Notes: generated from the letters alone by a model not told the origin. A DNA stretch of 64,000 nucleotides from Paraburkholderia diazotrophica (GCF_900108945.1 NZ_FNYE01000027.1:1-64000), one strand, 5' to 3'; positions 17,405 to 26,103 are shown, numbered from the stretch's first letter. A program made the numbers and translations.

Positions 17405-18253
17405 TCACGCACGCACGCGCCGCGCGGCGAGATACGCAAGCTGTGCGCGATTCTGCACGTTGAAGAGCCGTTCGAGTGTCTGGATGTGATAGCCGACCTT
17501 GTGCAGCGAGATATGCAGCGCATCGGCGATGTCCTGATCCGACAGCCCTTGCACGAGCCGTTCGAGCACGGCTTCCTGCTCGTCGTCGAGCGTGATCGCG
17601 CGCGCCCGCCGCACGCGCGACGCGATATAGGGCTGCGCGAAACGATGCACGGCGAGGCTCACGGCAAGTGCCGTGCCGATGACGCGGTCGTTGATCCAGT
17701 CTGCATCGCGCAACTCGGAAGTGAGCCCGACGCCGACATTCAAATCGAGTTGCGGCGCGGACAGGCTGAAGATCACGCCGCTATTCATCCCGTGCGCCCG
17801 CAACGATGCGGCGAGCGCGAGTGCGCGACGGTCGCCCGTGCGCTGCGCCTCTTCGTCGATGCGATCGAGCCGCCATGCGACAGGAAAGCCGCTTTGCTGT
17901 ACTTCGGCAAAACGCGGATCGGATGCGTACCACATGCCATCGAAATAAGCCTGTACGAAAGAAACAGGCGCGAGATCGCGCAGTACATAAGCCTGCAATA
18001 CGCGCTGCCCAATCATTTCATATGCGCCGTAACTCAGCGTGCTAAATCCCGCCGCGCGCATACGCGCATGGATTTGACAAAAATCGAGTTCGAATGGGTC
18101 GGATTTTCCGGCCGCCATCCGGGAGCCGGTAATAACGACATCGTTATCGCCGCGCGCATCGGCGGCGTGATGTACCGGCAAATGATTTCGATGCGCTTGA
18201 ACATCCGCCTGTGAAAACCATTCGACAATGGGCGCGCCTTCGTGGGGTGTCAT
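17405..18253 (-). CDS. LuxR-family transcriptional regulator (autoinducer-domain type, solo)
   Basis: The 282-residue protein has an N-terminal autoinducer-binding-like domain (about residues 45-200; YFDGMWYASDPRFAEVQQSG keeps the conserved Asp-Pro, and FPVAWRL the Trp) and a C-terminal LuxR/GerE helix-turn-helix (LDDEQEAVLERLVQGLSDQD followed by IADALHISLHKVGYHIQTLE). No luxI-type synthase is in the window, so it is a solo. It lies just upstream of the sctV operon on the same strand and is divergent from a second LuxR gene. Control of the T3SS is a reasonable but untested inference. Confidence 0.88.
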   Translation of the reverse strand: MTPHEGAPIVEWFSQADVQAHRNHLPVHHAADARGDNDVVITGSRMAAGKSDPFELDFCQIHARMRAAGFSTLSYGAYEMIGQRVLQAYVLRDLAPVSFVQAYFDGMWYASDPRFAEVQQSGFPVAWRLDRIDEEAQRTGDRRALALAASLRAHGMNSGVIFSLSAPQLDLNVGVGLTSELRDADWINDRVIGTALAVSLAVHRFAQPYIASRVRRARAITLDDEQEAVLERLVQGLSDQDIADALHISLHKVGYHIQTLERLFNVQNRAQLAYLAARRVRA

Positions 18254-18557
18254 AAAGAGCCGTTATCTCGTTCTCTTGTTCTGTCGACAACACTTCGAAC
18301 CCCGATATGTCACTGGCCTTTTTATATGTATTGCGCACATTCGTTTTTCATTTGGCGCACTTTGTTCTGCGACATATTACTTGAGTCTACTTTCGTATGT
18401 ACAATGCCCCCGAACGCTTTAGTGCTTCCCTTTAATGCCTTCTTTTGCTTTTAACATTCGTTTAGCTGTTGCACGCGCGCAGCGCGATCTCTACGCAAAA
18501 GGCCGTTGATTGGCGATCCTGCGTGAAATCGGCGATGCCGCATCAAGGACTGCGCCA
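18254..18557. promoter_or_regulatory. Intergenic region between the divergent LuxR genes
   Basis: About 300 bases, clearly more AT-rich than the surrounding genes. It must contain both luxR promoters. TACAAT occurs near 18399 on the + strand but without a well-spaced -35. I found no clear lux-box palindrome. Confidence 0.45.
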
Positions 18558-19463
18558 ATGTCTGAAGTCGTGTCGAGCCCACATTCTTCCGCACGCAGCG
18601 TTGCGCGAGGCGCCACCGCATGCGCGAATGGCGATGCCGCGCTGAATGCGCGCCGCATTCCCGTGGTCTGGTACAACGACTCAAAAGAGGCTGCCGTCGA
18701 ACAGAAGGATGCGCCGCGGCTTGGCGTAGCCGAAATCTTGTCGAGCGCGCAAAGCGAAGCGGAACGCGCGCGCATCGTGTCGAGCCTGCTGCATCTGACG
18801 GGCTTTTCGACGTTCGCGTACTTTGCACTCGAATTTACAAGCGACCGCGTGGAGCGGCTCTTTTTGCACGAGGCATTCACGCCGTCAACGTATCGCGGCG
18901 AATACGTTCAGCGTCATCACTTCAATGTCGATCCACGCACATTCGGCGCGCGCATGTGCAACATGCCGATCGTGTGGGACTTGCGCAATCTTCGTCAGCA
19001 CGGCGAGCCTCACGGGCTTGCTTTGCCCGACGAACGCGAAGCCTTCGCCGATTTCCTGCAGACGATGCGCGACGATGCGATGTGCAGCGGCATCATGTAT
19101 TCGATGGCGATGCCGGGCACGCGGCTGCATGCGTTCATGAGCTTTACCGCGCCTCGCCGCAATCGCGACTGGATCACATCTGCGACGGTCGAACAGGCGC
19201 TGTCGATAGGCCTGTCCGTACACAAGTTCGGCTCACCGAAACTGATCGCTACCGCGCGCGAACATGCGGCCAACCGGCTCACCGCATTCGAACAGAAACT
19301 ACTGACGGGAATCGCAGAGGGCGCATCCGACAAGGAAATCGGCCGCCGTCTCGACACCAGCGCGCACAACGTCGACTACCATTTACGCAAGCTGCGCAAG
19401 CGCTTTGGCGTGTCGAACCGGATCGAACTGACTTATCTGACGGCGAAGATGGAATTGATTTGA
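18558..19463 (+). CDS. LuxR-family transcriptional regulator (second solo)
   Basis: This 301-residue protein (start at ATG 18558; a TTG at 18510 would add 16) has the same two-domain plan as its divergent neighbour. The ligand domain includes HHFNVDPRTFGARMCNMPIV (Asp-Pro conserved) and DAMCSGIMYSMAMPG. The HTH reads LTAFEQKLLTGIAEGASDKE then IGRRLDTSAHNVDYHLRKLR. The two proteins are only distantly similar, so they are not a recent duplication. No synthase gene is adjacent. It converges with surE, 9 bases apart. Confidence 0.87.
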   Translation: MSEVVSSPHSSARSVARGATACANGDAALNARRIPVVWYNDSKEAAVEQKDAPRLGVAEILSSAQSEAERARIVSSLLHLTGFSTFAYFALEFTSDRVERLFLHEAFTPSTYRGEYVQRHHFNVDPRTFGARMCNMPIVWDLRNLRQHGEPHGLALPDEREAFADFLQTMRDDAMCSGIMYSMAMPGTRLHAFMSFTAPRRNRDWITSATVEQALSIGLSVHKFGSPKLIATAREHAANRLTAFEQKLLTGIAEGASDKEIGRRLDTSAHNVDYHLRKLRKRFGVSNRIELTYLTAKMELI

Positions 19464-19471
19464 GCAGGTAC

Positions 19472-20254
19472 TCATGTACTCAATGATGCCGCGAGCTTCG
19501 CGTAGGTGTTCTCGTCGGTGCGATCGAAATAGAGCGGCGTTACCGATACGCGCCCCGATGCCACCACGGCCGTTTCGCTATCGGGAGCGTTGTCGCGCGG
19601 GCCGCGCTGGAAACGCAGCCAGTGATATTCGAGGCCGCGCGGATCGACCTGCGGCAGCACTTCGATATCCTGGACCAGTCCCACGCCTTGCCTCGTCGGC
19701 GTCAGCGGCCCCGCAGCGGATGCATCGACAGCGGGGAAATTGACGTTCAGGCACACGGGCGCATCGTGCTCGATCGCGAGCAACTGGCGAATCACGCCGG
19801 GCGCGAGCGCACGAGCCGTGTCCCAGCGCACGTTCTCGCGGTCCGTGAACGTCTGGCTCAAGGCGATCGACGGCAGCCCGAGCAGCAGTCCCGTCATCGC
19901 CGCGCCGACGGTGCCGGAGAACATCGTCTCGACGCCAAGATTGCCGCCGCGATTGATGCCGGACAGCACGAGCGTCGGCGGCGCTTCGCGCATCAGATGA
20001 CGCACGGCCATCACGACGCAATCGCCAGGCGTGCCGACGACGCCGAAGCGGCGTTCGCCTTGGCGGCTCACGCGCAGCGGCGAATGGAGGCTGATCGAGT
20101 GCGACGTCCCGCTCTGGTCGTGCTCAGGTGCGACAACCCACACTTCATTGGCGAGTTCGGCGGCGACGGCTTCGAGTACCGCAAGACCCGGCGCATCGAT
20201 GCCGTCGTCATTGGTCAGAATAACGCGCGGTACTTTTGAATCAAAAGCGGACAT
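19472..20254 (-). CDS. surE: 5'/3'-nucleotidase SurE
   Basis: SurE is a metal-dependent phosphatase acting on nucleoside monophosphates in stationary-phase survival. The 260 residues start at 20254, with AGGAG 9 bases upstream. The motifs VILTNDDGIDAPGL (paired metal-binding Asp), APEHDQSGTSHSISL and LVLSGINRGGNLG are intact. The usual pcm-nlpD-rpoS neighbourhood is absent; LuxR and non-coding DNA flank it, so this may be a second, accessory surE copy. A hexamer repeat sits 50 bases upstream of the start. Confidence 0.94.
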   Translation of the reverse strand: MSAFDSKVPRVILTNDDGIDAPGLAVLEAVAAELANEVWVVAPEHDQSGTSHSISLHSPLRVSRQGERRFGVVGTPGDCVVMAVRHLMREAPPTLVLSGINRGGNLGVETMFSGTVGAAMTGLLLGLPSIALSQTFTDRENVRWDTARALAPGVIRQLLAIEHDAPVCLNVNFPAVDASAAGPLTPTRQGVGLVQDIEVLPQVDPRGLEYHWLRFQRGPRDNAPDSETAVVASGRVSVTPLYFDRTDENTYAKLAASLST

Positions 20255-20303
20255 CAAGGGATCTCCTGTATGGGTGGCGTTGGCTGTGGAGGGTTGTGTT
20301 CCC

Positions 20304-20338
20304 GGTTGCGGTTGCGGTTGCGTTTGCGTTTGCGTTGG
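20304..20338 (-). repeat. Hexanucleotide tandem repeat upstream of surE
   Basis: GGTTGC x3 followed by GTTTGC x2 and a partial copy (+ strand). It lies 50-85 bases upstream of the surE start, in the likely 5' leader or promoter. Slippage could alter spacing. Confidence 0.8.
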
Positions 20339-20550
20339 AAAACCCAGGCATCCGCGATGGGCAGAGCGTATCAAAGAAAGAGCATCGCGGACATTGAGCG
20401 CAAGAACCCTCAGCCCAGCGCGGCCCGCAGATGCGAGATGGTCCGAATGTCGGGTGGAACGGATTTTCGGAAGCGGAAAATGGGCAGCGAGAGAGTGCAC
20501 TTTGTGTTGGCGCCATTGGCGCTCGACGTGCCGCTCACCCAGAAGAACAT

Positions 20551-20637
20551 CGACAAAAAAGCCGGCCCTGATAGCGCCGGCAAGAAGACTCCGGACTTTA
20601 CGAGGGAAGAACCCGGAGTCTTTAATCGCTAATTGTA
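20551..20637 (-). ncRNA. Candidate small RNA with two hairpins and intrinsic terminator
   Basis: Read on the minus strand, a TACAAT box (20637-20632) is followed by a 10-bp stem (AAGACTCCGG, 20585-20594, pairing with CCGGAGTCTT, 20613-20622). Its 18-base loop exposes a CU-rich TTCTTCCCTC stretch. After four bases comes a GCCGGC/GCCGGC stem (20576-20581 with 20561-20566) and six Ts (20560-20555), a textbook Rho-independent terminator. No protein gene lies upstream on this strand, so the terminator probably ends a short transcript of about 75-80 bases. A good -35 is not visible. Confidence 0.55.
20555..20581 (-). terminator. Rho-independent terminator of the candidate small RNA
   Basis: A 6-bp GC stem (GCCGGC/GCCGGC), 9-base loop and T6 tract read on the minus strand. 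The T-run on only one side gives the direction. Confidence 0.7.
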
Positions 20638-20639
20638 TT

Positions 20640-21383
20640 CTCTCAATCCTAGATCAAGCTTAAGGATCTTCGTCTTCCATGCATTAATACCCTTGGTCCG
20701 ATTCGACGGCAATTGTTGCCTGAGCCATTCATTCATTTCATTAAATGAAGCAGTTATTTCTGGTTAATGCGCTCTTATCCATTCGATGAATCAATCCGAC
20801 GCCAGGCGTTTTCCCTGGCGTCGGACGCTTCACTCGCGGTTTGCCTCCCGATCTTCCATTGACGGCGCTTTCGGTTGGACAACCACAGCTTACAACGCCA
20901 CACGACTGGCCGGCGTGGCGGATGTGATCGACCAGGCGCCGACGATTCCATGTGCCATCGCATCAATTCGACGCTAGCGAAGATATCGCCGACCGTTAAT
21001 GCTTTGTCCCTGCATCAATAAAACGAATGCGGCAATGCAGCAGCATTCCAATCATCCCAATCGTGCACTGCTTCTCAAAACCATTTTCAAATTTTGCATT
21101 CACCGCCTGAAACTTACTAAAACGGCGCCATTTCTTTATTTAAATGTTTCGGCATCCATACATTCATTCGCACCTTTATATGGAAACCATCAATTTATTT
21201 TCGGTGCATTATCAACGCGCGTTCCGCATCCTTACGTGCAGATCGAAGCACGGCAATTCGGCCTCTTCAAAGACATGGATGACGTGAGCCCGCGTGTGCA
21301 GTGAACCATCGAGGCGCTCCGGCAGATTTTCTGAAGTACTCAGGCGTTGACCTGCGTTTTCTGCTACTCAAAGGAGCTCACTG
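20640..21383. other. AT-richer intergenic region with no confident gene
   Basis: About 740 bases with lower GC and stop codons in most frames. A 101-codon frame on + (20999-21304) has atypical composition for this genome and no recognisable family. It also contains the very stable hairpin at 20795-20825. It may be the remains of a lost gene or an insertion scar. An AAAGGAG ribosome site at its right end belongs to the lipoprotein gene. Confidence 0.5.
20795..20825. other. Perfect 12-bp inverted repeat (hairpin)
   Basis: TCCGACGCCAGG and CCTGGCGTCGGA flank the 7-base loop CGTTTTC. Neither strand has a T-tract after the stem, so it is not a standard intrinsic terminator. It could be an RNA structure, a protein site or a repetitive palindromic element. 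Confidence 0.7.
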
Positions 21384-22523
21384 ATGAAAAAACCGTTATT
21401 GGCCTGTCTACTCGTGGCGACGGCCGTGATCGCCGGATGCGGCGGAGGAGACAACTCCAACTCGACACCGACGGCGTCGACACCCACCCCGCCCAAGCTG
21501 CTGACTAACATTGCCGTGCCCAACGCATCGAGCCCGGCCTTCAGCTTCGACATCGGCTATGTGGAAGCGGGCAAATACTATCTGGCCGACCGCAACAACA
21601 AATCAGTCGATGTCGTCGACACGAAATCGAATGCGTTGATTGCGCAGATTCAAGGCGGCTTTACCGGCGCCGGCGCGACGACCGATGCGTCGGGGCCTGA
21701 CGGTATCGTGGGCATCACGGGAGCGAATACGCTGTATGTGGGCGACGTGGACTCCGTAAAAATCGTCGATACGTCCGCGATGAAAACGCTCAAGACGATT
21801 GCGATCAGCACTACGGGCTCGCGCGTCGACGAAGGCTGCTACGATCCCGACGACCATCTCGTGATGTTCGCAAGCCCGGGCGAATCGCCGCCGTATGTGA
21901 CCTTCATCTCGACGACGACGCAAGCTGTCGTGTCGAAACTGGTCTTCAACGGTTCTTCGGGACTCGAGGCGTGCACGTACGATCCGGCGTCGAAGAACTT
22001 CCTGATCAATAACGATGGAACCGCGGCCAATCCCGACGGCGAGCTCGACGTCATCACGGCGAGTTCTGTCATATCGAGTGCGCCGATCGTCAGCAAGTCG
22101 TTTCCGCTCGGCAAATGCGGGCCTTCGGGTATTGCGCTCGGCCCTAACAGCGACGTACTGATCGGTTGCGATCCGCCGGCGGGCAATCCGTTGATCACGC
22201 TGATACTCGACCGCAACACGGGCGCTCAGCTCGCATCGATTCCATTTGGCGGCGTGGATCAGGTGACATACGATCCCGCGTCGAATCGCTATTTCCTGCC
22301 GGCGCGTCACTATGTGACAAGTGGCACCGCTGCGTCATCGGGCTTCAATCCGCAGATGGGCGTGATCGACGGCACGACGCGCAAATTGCTCTTCACGGTC
22401 GCAGTGGGAACCGGCGCGCATTCGGTTGCAGTGGATAGCAACCTCGGTCAGGTCTATGTGCCTTATCAGCCTGGCGCCGCGGCGTTCCCGAATGGCGGCA
22501 TTTCGGTGTTCTCGACGAAATGA
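21384..22523 (+). CDS. Lipoprotein with YncE/beta-propeller-type repeats
   Basis: The 379-residue protein starts after a strong AAAGGAG and has a lipoprotein signal peptide (MKKPLLACLLVATAVIAGC, lipid Cys at 19) followed by a Thr/Pro/Ser linker. The rest consists of repeating strands of the surface-propeller type: YYLADRNNKSVDVVDTKSNA, TLYVGDVDSVKIVDTSAMKT, SHAVDSNLGQVYV-like end. This is seen in YVTN/YncE families, which bind unknown ligands or DNA in the envelope. I cannot assign a substrate. The next gene is a convergent secreted phosphodiesterase. Confidence 0.8.
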   Translation: MKKPLLACLLVATAVIAGCGGGDNSNSTPTASTPTPPKLLTNIAVPNASSPAFSFDIGYVEAGKYYLADRNNKSVDVVDTKSNALIAQIQGGFTGAGATTDASGPDGIVGITGANTLYVGDVDSVKIVDTSAMKTLKTIAISTTGSRVDEGCYDPDDHLVMFASPGESPPYVTFISTTTQAVVSKLVFNGSSGLEACTYDPASKNFLINNDGTAANPDGELDVITASSVISSAPIVSKSFPLGKCGPSGIALGPNSDVLIGCDPPAGNPLITLILDRNTGAQLASIPFGGVDQVTYDPASNRYFLPARHYVTSGTAASSGFNPQMGVIDGTTRKLLFTVAVGTGAHSVAVDSNLGQVYVPYQPGAAAFPNGGISVFSTK

Positions 22524-22526
22524 TCA

Positions 22527-22554
22527 TCGAGCGACCCTGCGTGGGTCGCCTCGA
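22527..22554 (+). terminator. Hairpin just after the lipoprotein gene
   Basis: TCGA-GCGACCC and GGGTCGC-C-TCGA form an 11-bp stem with one bulge, starting 4 bases after the stop codon. No T-tract follows, so it may act as a 3' stabilising hairpin or a weak terminator. Confidence 0.45.
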
Positions 22555-22580
22555 TATGCAGTGGGCGCAATCAACCACTG

Positions 22581-22626
22581 AAAAGAAAAAGACGTGCGGC
22601 AGACAAGCCAACAGACGCCGCACGTC
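22581..22626 (-). terminator. Rho-independent terminator of the phosphodiesterase gene
   Basis: On the minus strand GACGTGCGGC pairs with GCCGCACGTC across a 16-base loop and is followed by TTTTTCTTTT. It sits 20 bases after the stop codon of the 22647-24305 gene. Confidence 0.85.
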
Positions 22627-22646
22627 AACCGGACTATCGATGGTGA

Positions 22647-24305
22647 TCAGTTGTTGGCATCGAGTCCGGGCAAAACCGGTGTGCCTTCGACCTTGACGGA
22701 GTGCAGTTCGTTCGGGTTCAGTCCCAGTGCGCGAAGAATGGTCGGCGCGACCTGTGTCGTCGTCACACGGCGTCCGATGCGCTCACCGTGAAAGTGACCG
22801 TCCGGGAACGATACGACCAGGCCGAGGTGGCTGTCATCCGGTGCATTGCCGCCGTGCTCTTCATCCTTCTTCTGGCTCGTCGTGTAGATCACGCCGGGGT
22901 TCGGCTGCACGATGATGTCAGGCGTCCGGCCATTCGACGGATCGCCGAACATCGACGCGAGGCGCGGTCCCGACAGGATGTACGCCTGCGGGCCGTCGGC
23001 GCAGATACCCGGCGCATTGCAGCTCAGGTTCGCCTTGAGCGTCGCGACGGCGGCCTGCACCTGGCTCTGATCGCGCAACCAGATGAGCCCTACGTCATCC
23101 GTCTGCACGAGGCCCGTTCCGACCAGACCCGTCCCATCGTTCAGCGCCTTGGCGTTGTTGTTCTGACCAAAGTTGCCGTCCGGATCGAGGTAGTTGTTTG
23201 CTTCGAGCAGCGCCGTCAACGTATCGCCGTTCTTGACGAGCTTCGTATGATCGGTCGGCGACTGCCCGTGCTTCGCCGTCACGATCATCATCGTCGAACT
23301 CGCGAGATTGCGCGCTTTCAACTCCGCGACCATCTTGCCGAGGGCATCGTCCACGTAAGCGATTGCCGCCGTCACCTGCGGACCCGGCGTAAAGCTCGCA
23401 TCGAGATAACCGCCGCCCGTTGCGACCGTCGCCTTTTGCGCAACGCTCAACGTCTGGAAGTTCGCGCCGAACAGAGTCGGCACGGGCGCATTGCGCGTTC
23501 CCGTCGAATTCTTGCCGTCTATTTCGTTGATGATCGAATTGACGTGAAAGTTATCGAAGATCTCGGTGTTCTGATAGGCATCGGTATAGTCCTTGCCCGT
23601 CGCCGGATTGATCGAATTGATTTCAGTGCGAGAAAGATCGTCGACGCCGCGGCCGGAGGGTCCATTCAGCCAGTCATAACCCCACGCGTGCTTGTCGGCC
23701 CAGGCAGTGCGCGAGTCGCGCATGTGCTGCTTCACGACTTCGAAAATCGTATTCGTCTTGATGTAGTCATGTGGAAAGACGGGCACGCACTTACTACCGA
23801 CCTTCGCGCGCGGAATCGCATCGGGATTGAATGCGCCGCCGCCGTCGAGATGAATTAACGCCCCGCCGCCCTGCGCATCGATGCCTGTCGTTTCATCGAA
23901 TACGACGTTCCAGCCTTGCTTGCCTGTACAACCGGTATCCGCAGGCGCGTACAACGTGCGGTCGTAGGATACGTCATAGAAGAGCCCTGCCGTCTTCGGC
24001 GATCCACCCGTGACCAGCGCGGCGAGACCCGGGAATGAATCCGACAGACCCGGCGTATAGGCATTCGTATAAGTCACGCCCGACTTCGCCAGCAGCGCGA
24101 GGTTCGGGCAAGTATTCGCACCGATGCATCGCGCCACGTCCTGCTCATGCAGACCATCGACACTGATCAGCAGCACATGCTTGATTGCACTGCTCCGGTT
24201 GCCTTGGTCGTGACCTTGCGCGTTGTCCGCCTGCGCGGCCGCTGCCGGCAAAATCGCCGAACCCAATAAGGCACCCGCTCCAACCCATCTGAAGAGACGA
24301 TTCAT
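22647..24305 (-). CDS. Secreted type I phosphodiesterase/alkaline-phosphatase-superfamily protein
   Basis: The 552-residue protein has a signal peptide (cleavage near AAAAQA) and the alkaline-phosphatase-superfamily core of nucleotide pyrophosphatases/phosphodiesterases. LLISVDGLHEQDV provides the first metal Asp, and the nucleophile region reads LSDSFPGLAALVTGG with Ser in place of the more usual Thr. TAKHGQSPTDHTK carries later metal ligands, and DDSHLGLVVSFPDGHFHGE the C-terminal ones. It should hydrolyse phosphoester bonds in the periplasm or outside the cell, but the substrate is unknown. A strong terminator follows. It converges with the lipoprotein gene. Confidence 0.86.
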   Translation of the reverse strand: MNRLFRWVGAGALLGSAILPAAAAQADNAQGHDQGNRSSAIKHVLLISVDGLHEQDVARCIGANTCPNLALLAKSGVTYTNAYTPGLSDSFPGLAALVTGGSPKTAGLFYDVSYDRTLYAPADTGCTGKQGWNVVFDETTGIDAQGGGALIHLDGGGAFNPDAIPRAKVGSKCVPVFPHDYIKTNTIFEVVKQHMRDSRTAWADKHAWGYDWLNGPSGRGVDDLSRTEINSINPATGKDYTDAYQNTEIFDNFHVNSIINEIDGKNSTGTRNAPVPTLFGANFQTLSVAQKATVATGGGYLDASFTPGPQVTAAIAYVDDALGKMVAELKARNLASSTMMIVTAKHGQSPTDHTKLVKNGDTLTALLEANNYLDPDGNFGQNNNAKALNDGTGLVGTGLVQTDDVGLIWLRDQSQVQAAVATLKANLSCNAPGICADGPQAYILSGPRLASMFGDPSNGRTPDIIVQPNPGVIYTTSQKKDEEHGGNAPDDSHLGLVVSFPDGHFHGERIGRRVTTTQVAPTILRALGLNPNELHSVKVEGTPVLPGLDANN

Positions 24306-24541
24306 TGTTCACCTCGCGTGATGTCCAGTCCAGATCACCAATTGTTACGGCAGCGGTAATGTGCACGTTCAATGCGACCTCACGATGAAGCGCGGCTTTC
24401 GTTTTGCCCTAAGGTTGAGAATCGAAATCAGATTATGGATTTTGGCTTTGATCTGCGTCCGCATTCGCAGCCATTCGCGATGTTCTCACCATGGCGAAGA
24501 ATGCGATTGAAGTACCTGGCAAACCAGAACAGAGAACCAAC
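24306..24541. other. Short intergenic region
   Basis: Contains the phosphodiesterase promoter region (minus strand). No gene or clear motif is seen. Confidence 0.4.
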
Positions 24542-24700
24542 TTACCGCCGCACGCGCGAAAAACGACACCAGCTATGATGATCGAGGTTTTTCAGTAACT
24601 CGGCACGCAATCGCTCGCGACGGTAGTGCTGCACCATCGACAGCAACGCAAACAGCAGCACGGACGCGCCTAGCGCGATTGCAATCCATGTTTCGTTCAT
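24542..24700 (-). CDS. Small single-span membrane protein (52 residues)
   Basis: A short frame reads M-N-E-T-W then a hydrophobic helix (IAIALGASVLLFALLSMV, residues 6-23), followed by a basic helix (QHYRRERLRAELLKNLDHH) and an Arg-rich end. AGGGG lies 6 bases before the ATG at 24700; an ATG two codons upstream (24706) touches the ribosome site and is less likely. The N-out/positive-inside arrangement fits a type III small membrane protein. I do not recognise a family. It is isolated between a phosphodiesterase gene and the PHB genes. Confidence 0.6.
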   Translation of the reverse strand: MNETWIAIALGASVLLFALLSMVQHYRRERLRAELLKNLDHHSWCRFSRVRR

Positions 24701-25001
24701 TGCCATCCCCTGTAGCAAACACTCTCGCAGTGCTTCGCTGCATGATCAAAGCGGGCATTGACCCGACTTCGGACAATTAGCGGCATTCGTGCACTGCTCG
24801 AATACGAGTTCGCGGTATCGGCCCGCATCGCGATCTGCGGGTGTCCGCGGTCCGAAAGTCCGGTTCACGACGACGACGCGATTCGTGCACCGGCATTGAT
24901 ACAACTGTTGTTTTGTCTCCACCACTTCTTCCTTCTTGATAGGCCCTCGGTCGGCTTTATTCGCTTTAGCCGGGGCCTTTGCTCCAGTCGTTTTCTTTCG
25001 A
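24701..25001. other. Intergenic region downstream of the acetoacetyl-CoA reductase
   Basis: About 300 bases. An imperfect GGCCC..GGGCC inverted repeat (about 24942-24979) lies just after the reductase gene but lacks a T-tract on that strand. No gene seen. Confidence 0.4.
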
Positions 25002-25745
25002 TCAGTTCATATGCTGGCCGCCATTCACGGCCAGATTTGCACCCGTGATGAATGCCGCGTCGTCCGAGCAGAGGAAAGCGACGAGCGCGGCCACTTCTTC
25101 CGGCTTGCCGAGACGGCCGGCGGGAATCTGCGGCAGGATCTTCGTGTCGAGGACTTCCTGCGGAATGGCCGTGACCATCTTCGTTGCGAGATAGCCGGGT
25201 GAAATCGTGTTGACAGTCACGCCCTTGCGCGCCACTTCGAGCGCCAGCGACTTCGTGAAGCCGTGCATGCCCGCTTTTGCCGCTGCGTAGTTGGTCTGCC
25301 CGACCGAGCCCTTCGAGCCATTCACCGAAGAAATGTTGATCACGCGTCCCCAGCCGCGCTCCACCATCATTTCGCACAGCGGCTTCGTCATGTTGAAGAC
25401 GGAATCGAGATTCGTGCGCATGACGGCGTCCCAGTTCACCTTGTCGAGCTTGCGCAGCGTCATGTCGCGCGTAATGCCCGCATTGTTCACGAGGATATCG
25501 ACGGGACCGATCTCGGCCGTGATCTTCGCCACGCACTTGTGACACGAGTCATAGTCGGCGACATCGACGGGAACGGCATAGAATGCGCGGCCAGCCTTTT
25601 CCATTGCAGCAAGCCACTCGTCCGCACCCTTGTTGCCCGGCGAATACGTGACGATCACGCGATAGCCGGCGTCATGCAGACGAATACTGATGGCCTCGCC
25701 AAGACCGCCCATACCGCCCGTTACCAAAGCAATTCGATTAGTCAT
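25002..25745 (-). CDS. phbB: Acetoacetyl-CoA reductase (NADPH), SDR family
   Basis: PhbB reduces acetoacetyl-CoA to (R)-3-hydroxybutyryl-CoA, the monomer for polyhydroxybutyrate. The 247 residues start MTNRIALVTGGMGGLGEAIS at 25745, carrying the TGxxxGxG nucleotide motif. NNAGITRDMTLRKLDKVNWD, the catalytic Ser in ISSVNGSKGSVGQTNY and the YAAAKAG Tyr/Lys pair are all present, together with the PhaB-type ending ITGANLAVNGGQHMN. No phaA or phaC is adjacent. The phasin-like gene upstream on the same strand supports a PHB role. Confidence 0.94.
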   Translation of the reverse strand: MTNRIALVTGGMGGLGEAISIRLHDAGYRVIVTYSPGNKGADEWLAAMEKAGRAFYAVPVDVADYDSCHKCVAKITAEIGPVDILVNNAGITRDMTLRKLDKVNWDAVMRTNLDSVFNMTKPLCEMMVERGWGRVINISSVNGSKGSVGQTNYAAAKAGMHGFTKSLALEVARKGVTVNTISPGYLATKMVTAIPQEVLDTKILPQIPAGRLGKPEEVAALVAFLCSDDAAFITGANLAVNGGQHMN

Positions 25746-26103
25746 CCTTTGCACCTATCAGACGTTCATTGCGAAACTTCCCGATCGTCAATGACTGGTT
25801 CGCAGTTGCAGCCGTTGACTGGTCTCCCCGACTGATCCTTTTATTCCGGCCGTTCGCTACGCGTTGGCCTGCGCGTTCGCTATTCACTGCGACGTCGCGT
25901 GTCGGTGGTTGGTGCGGCGTGGGCCGCACACATCGGTTGATTCGAAAGAGCCCATCGAGTCGTTCGGGCTCGCGGACCGCTTCTGATATCTGCTTCTGGT
26001 AATTCGCAATCAAACTGCACTGCGTGAATACGCAATACATGGCGCGTGTGTCATGCAGGCGACACAGCGTGCATTGCGCAAGGCAATGCCAGGATTCGTA
26101 GTA
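25746..26103. other. Intergenic region between phasin and acetoacetyl-CoA reductase genes
   Basis: About 360 bases. A 100-codon minus-strand frame (25738-26040) overlaps the reductase start but has no ribosome site or recognisable domain, so I do not call it. The reductase promoter is probably here. Confidence 0.4.

Noticed and set aside
20999..21304. 101-codon open frame in the AT-rich gap
   Set aside because: No ribosome site, no domain and composition unlike the surrounding genes.
24942..24979. Inverted repeat after the reductase gene as a terminator
   Set aside because: The stem is interrupted and no T-tract follows on the relevant strand.
25738..26040. 100-codon minus-strand frame overlapping the acetoacetyl-CoA reductase start
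   Set aside because: No ribosome site and low-complexity sequence without a recognisable fold.
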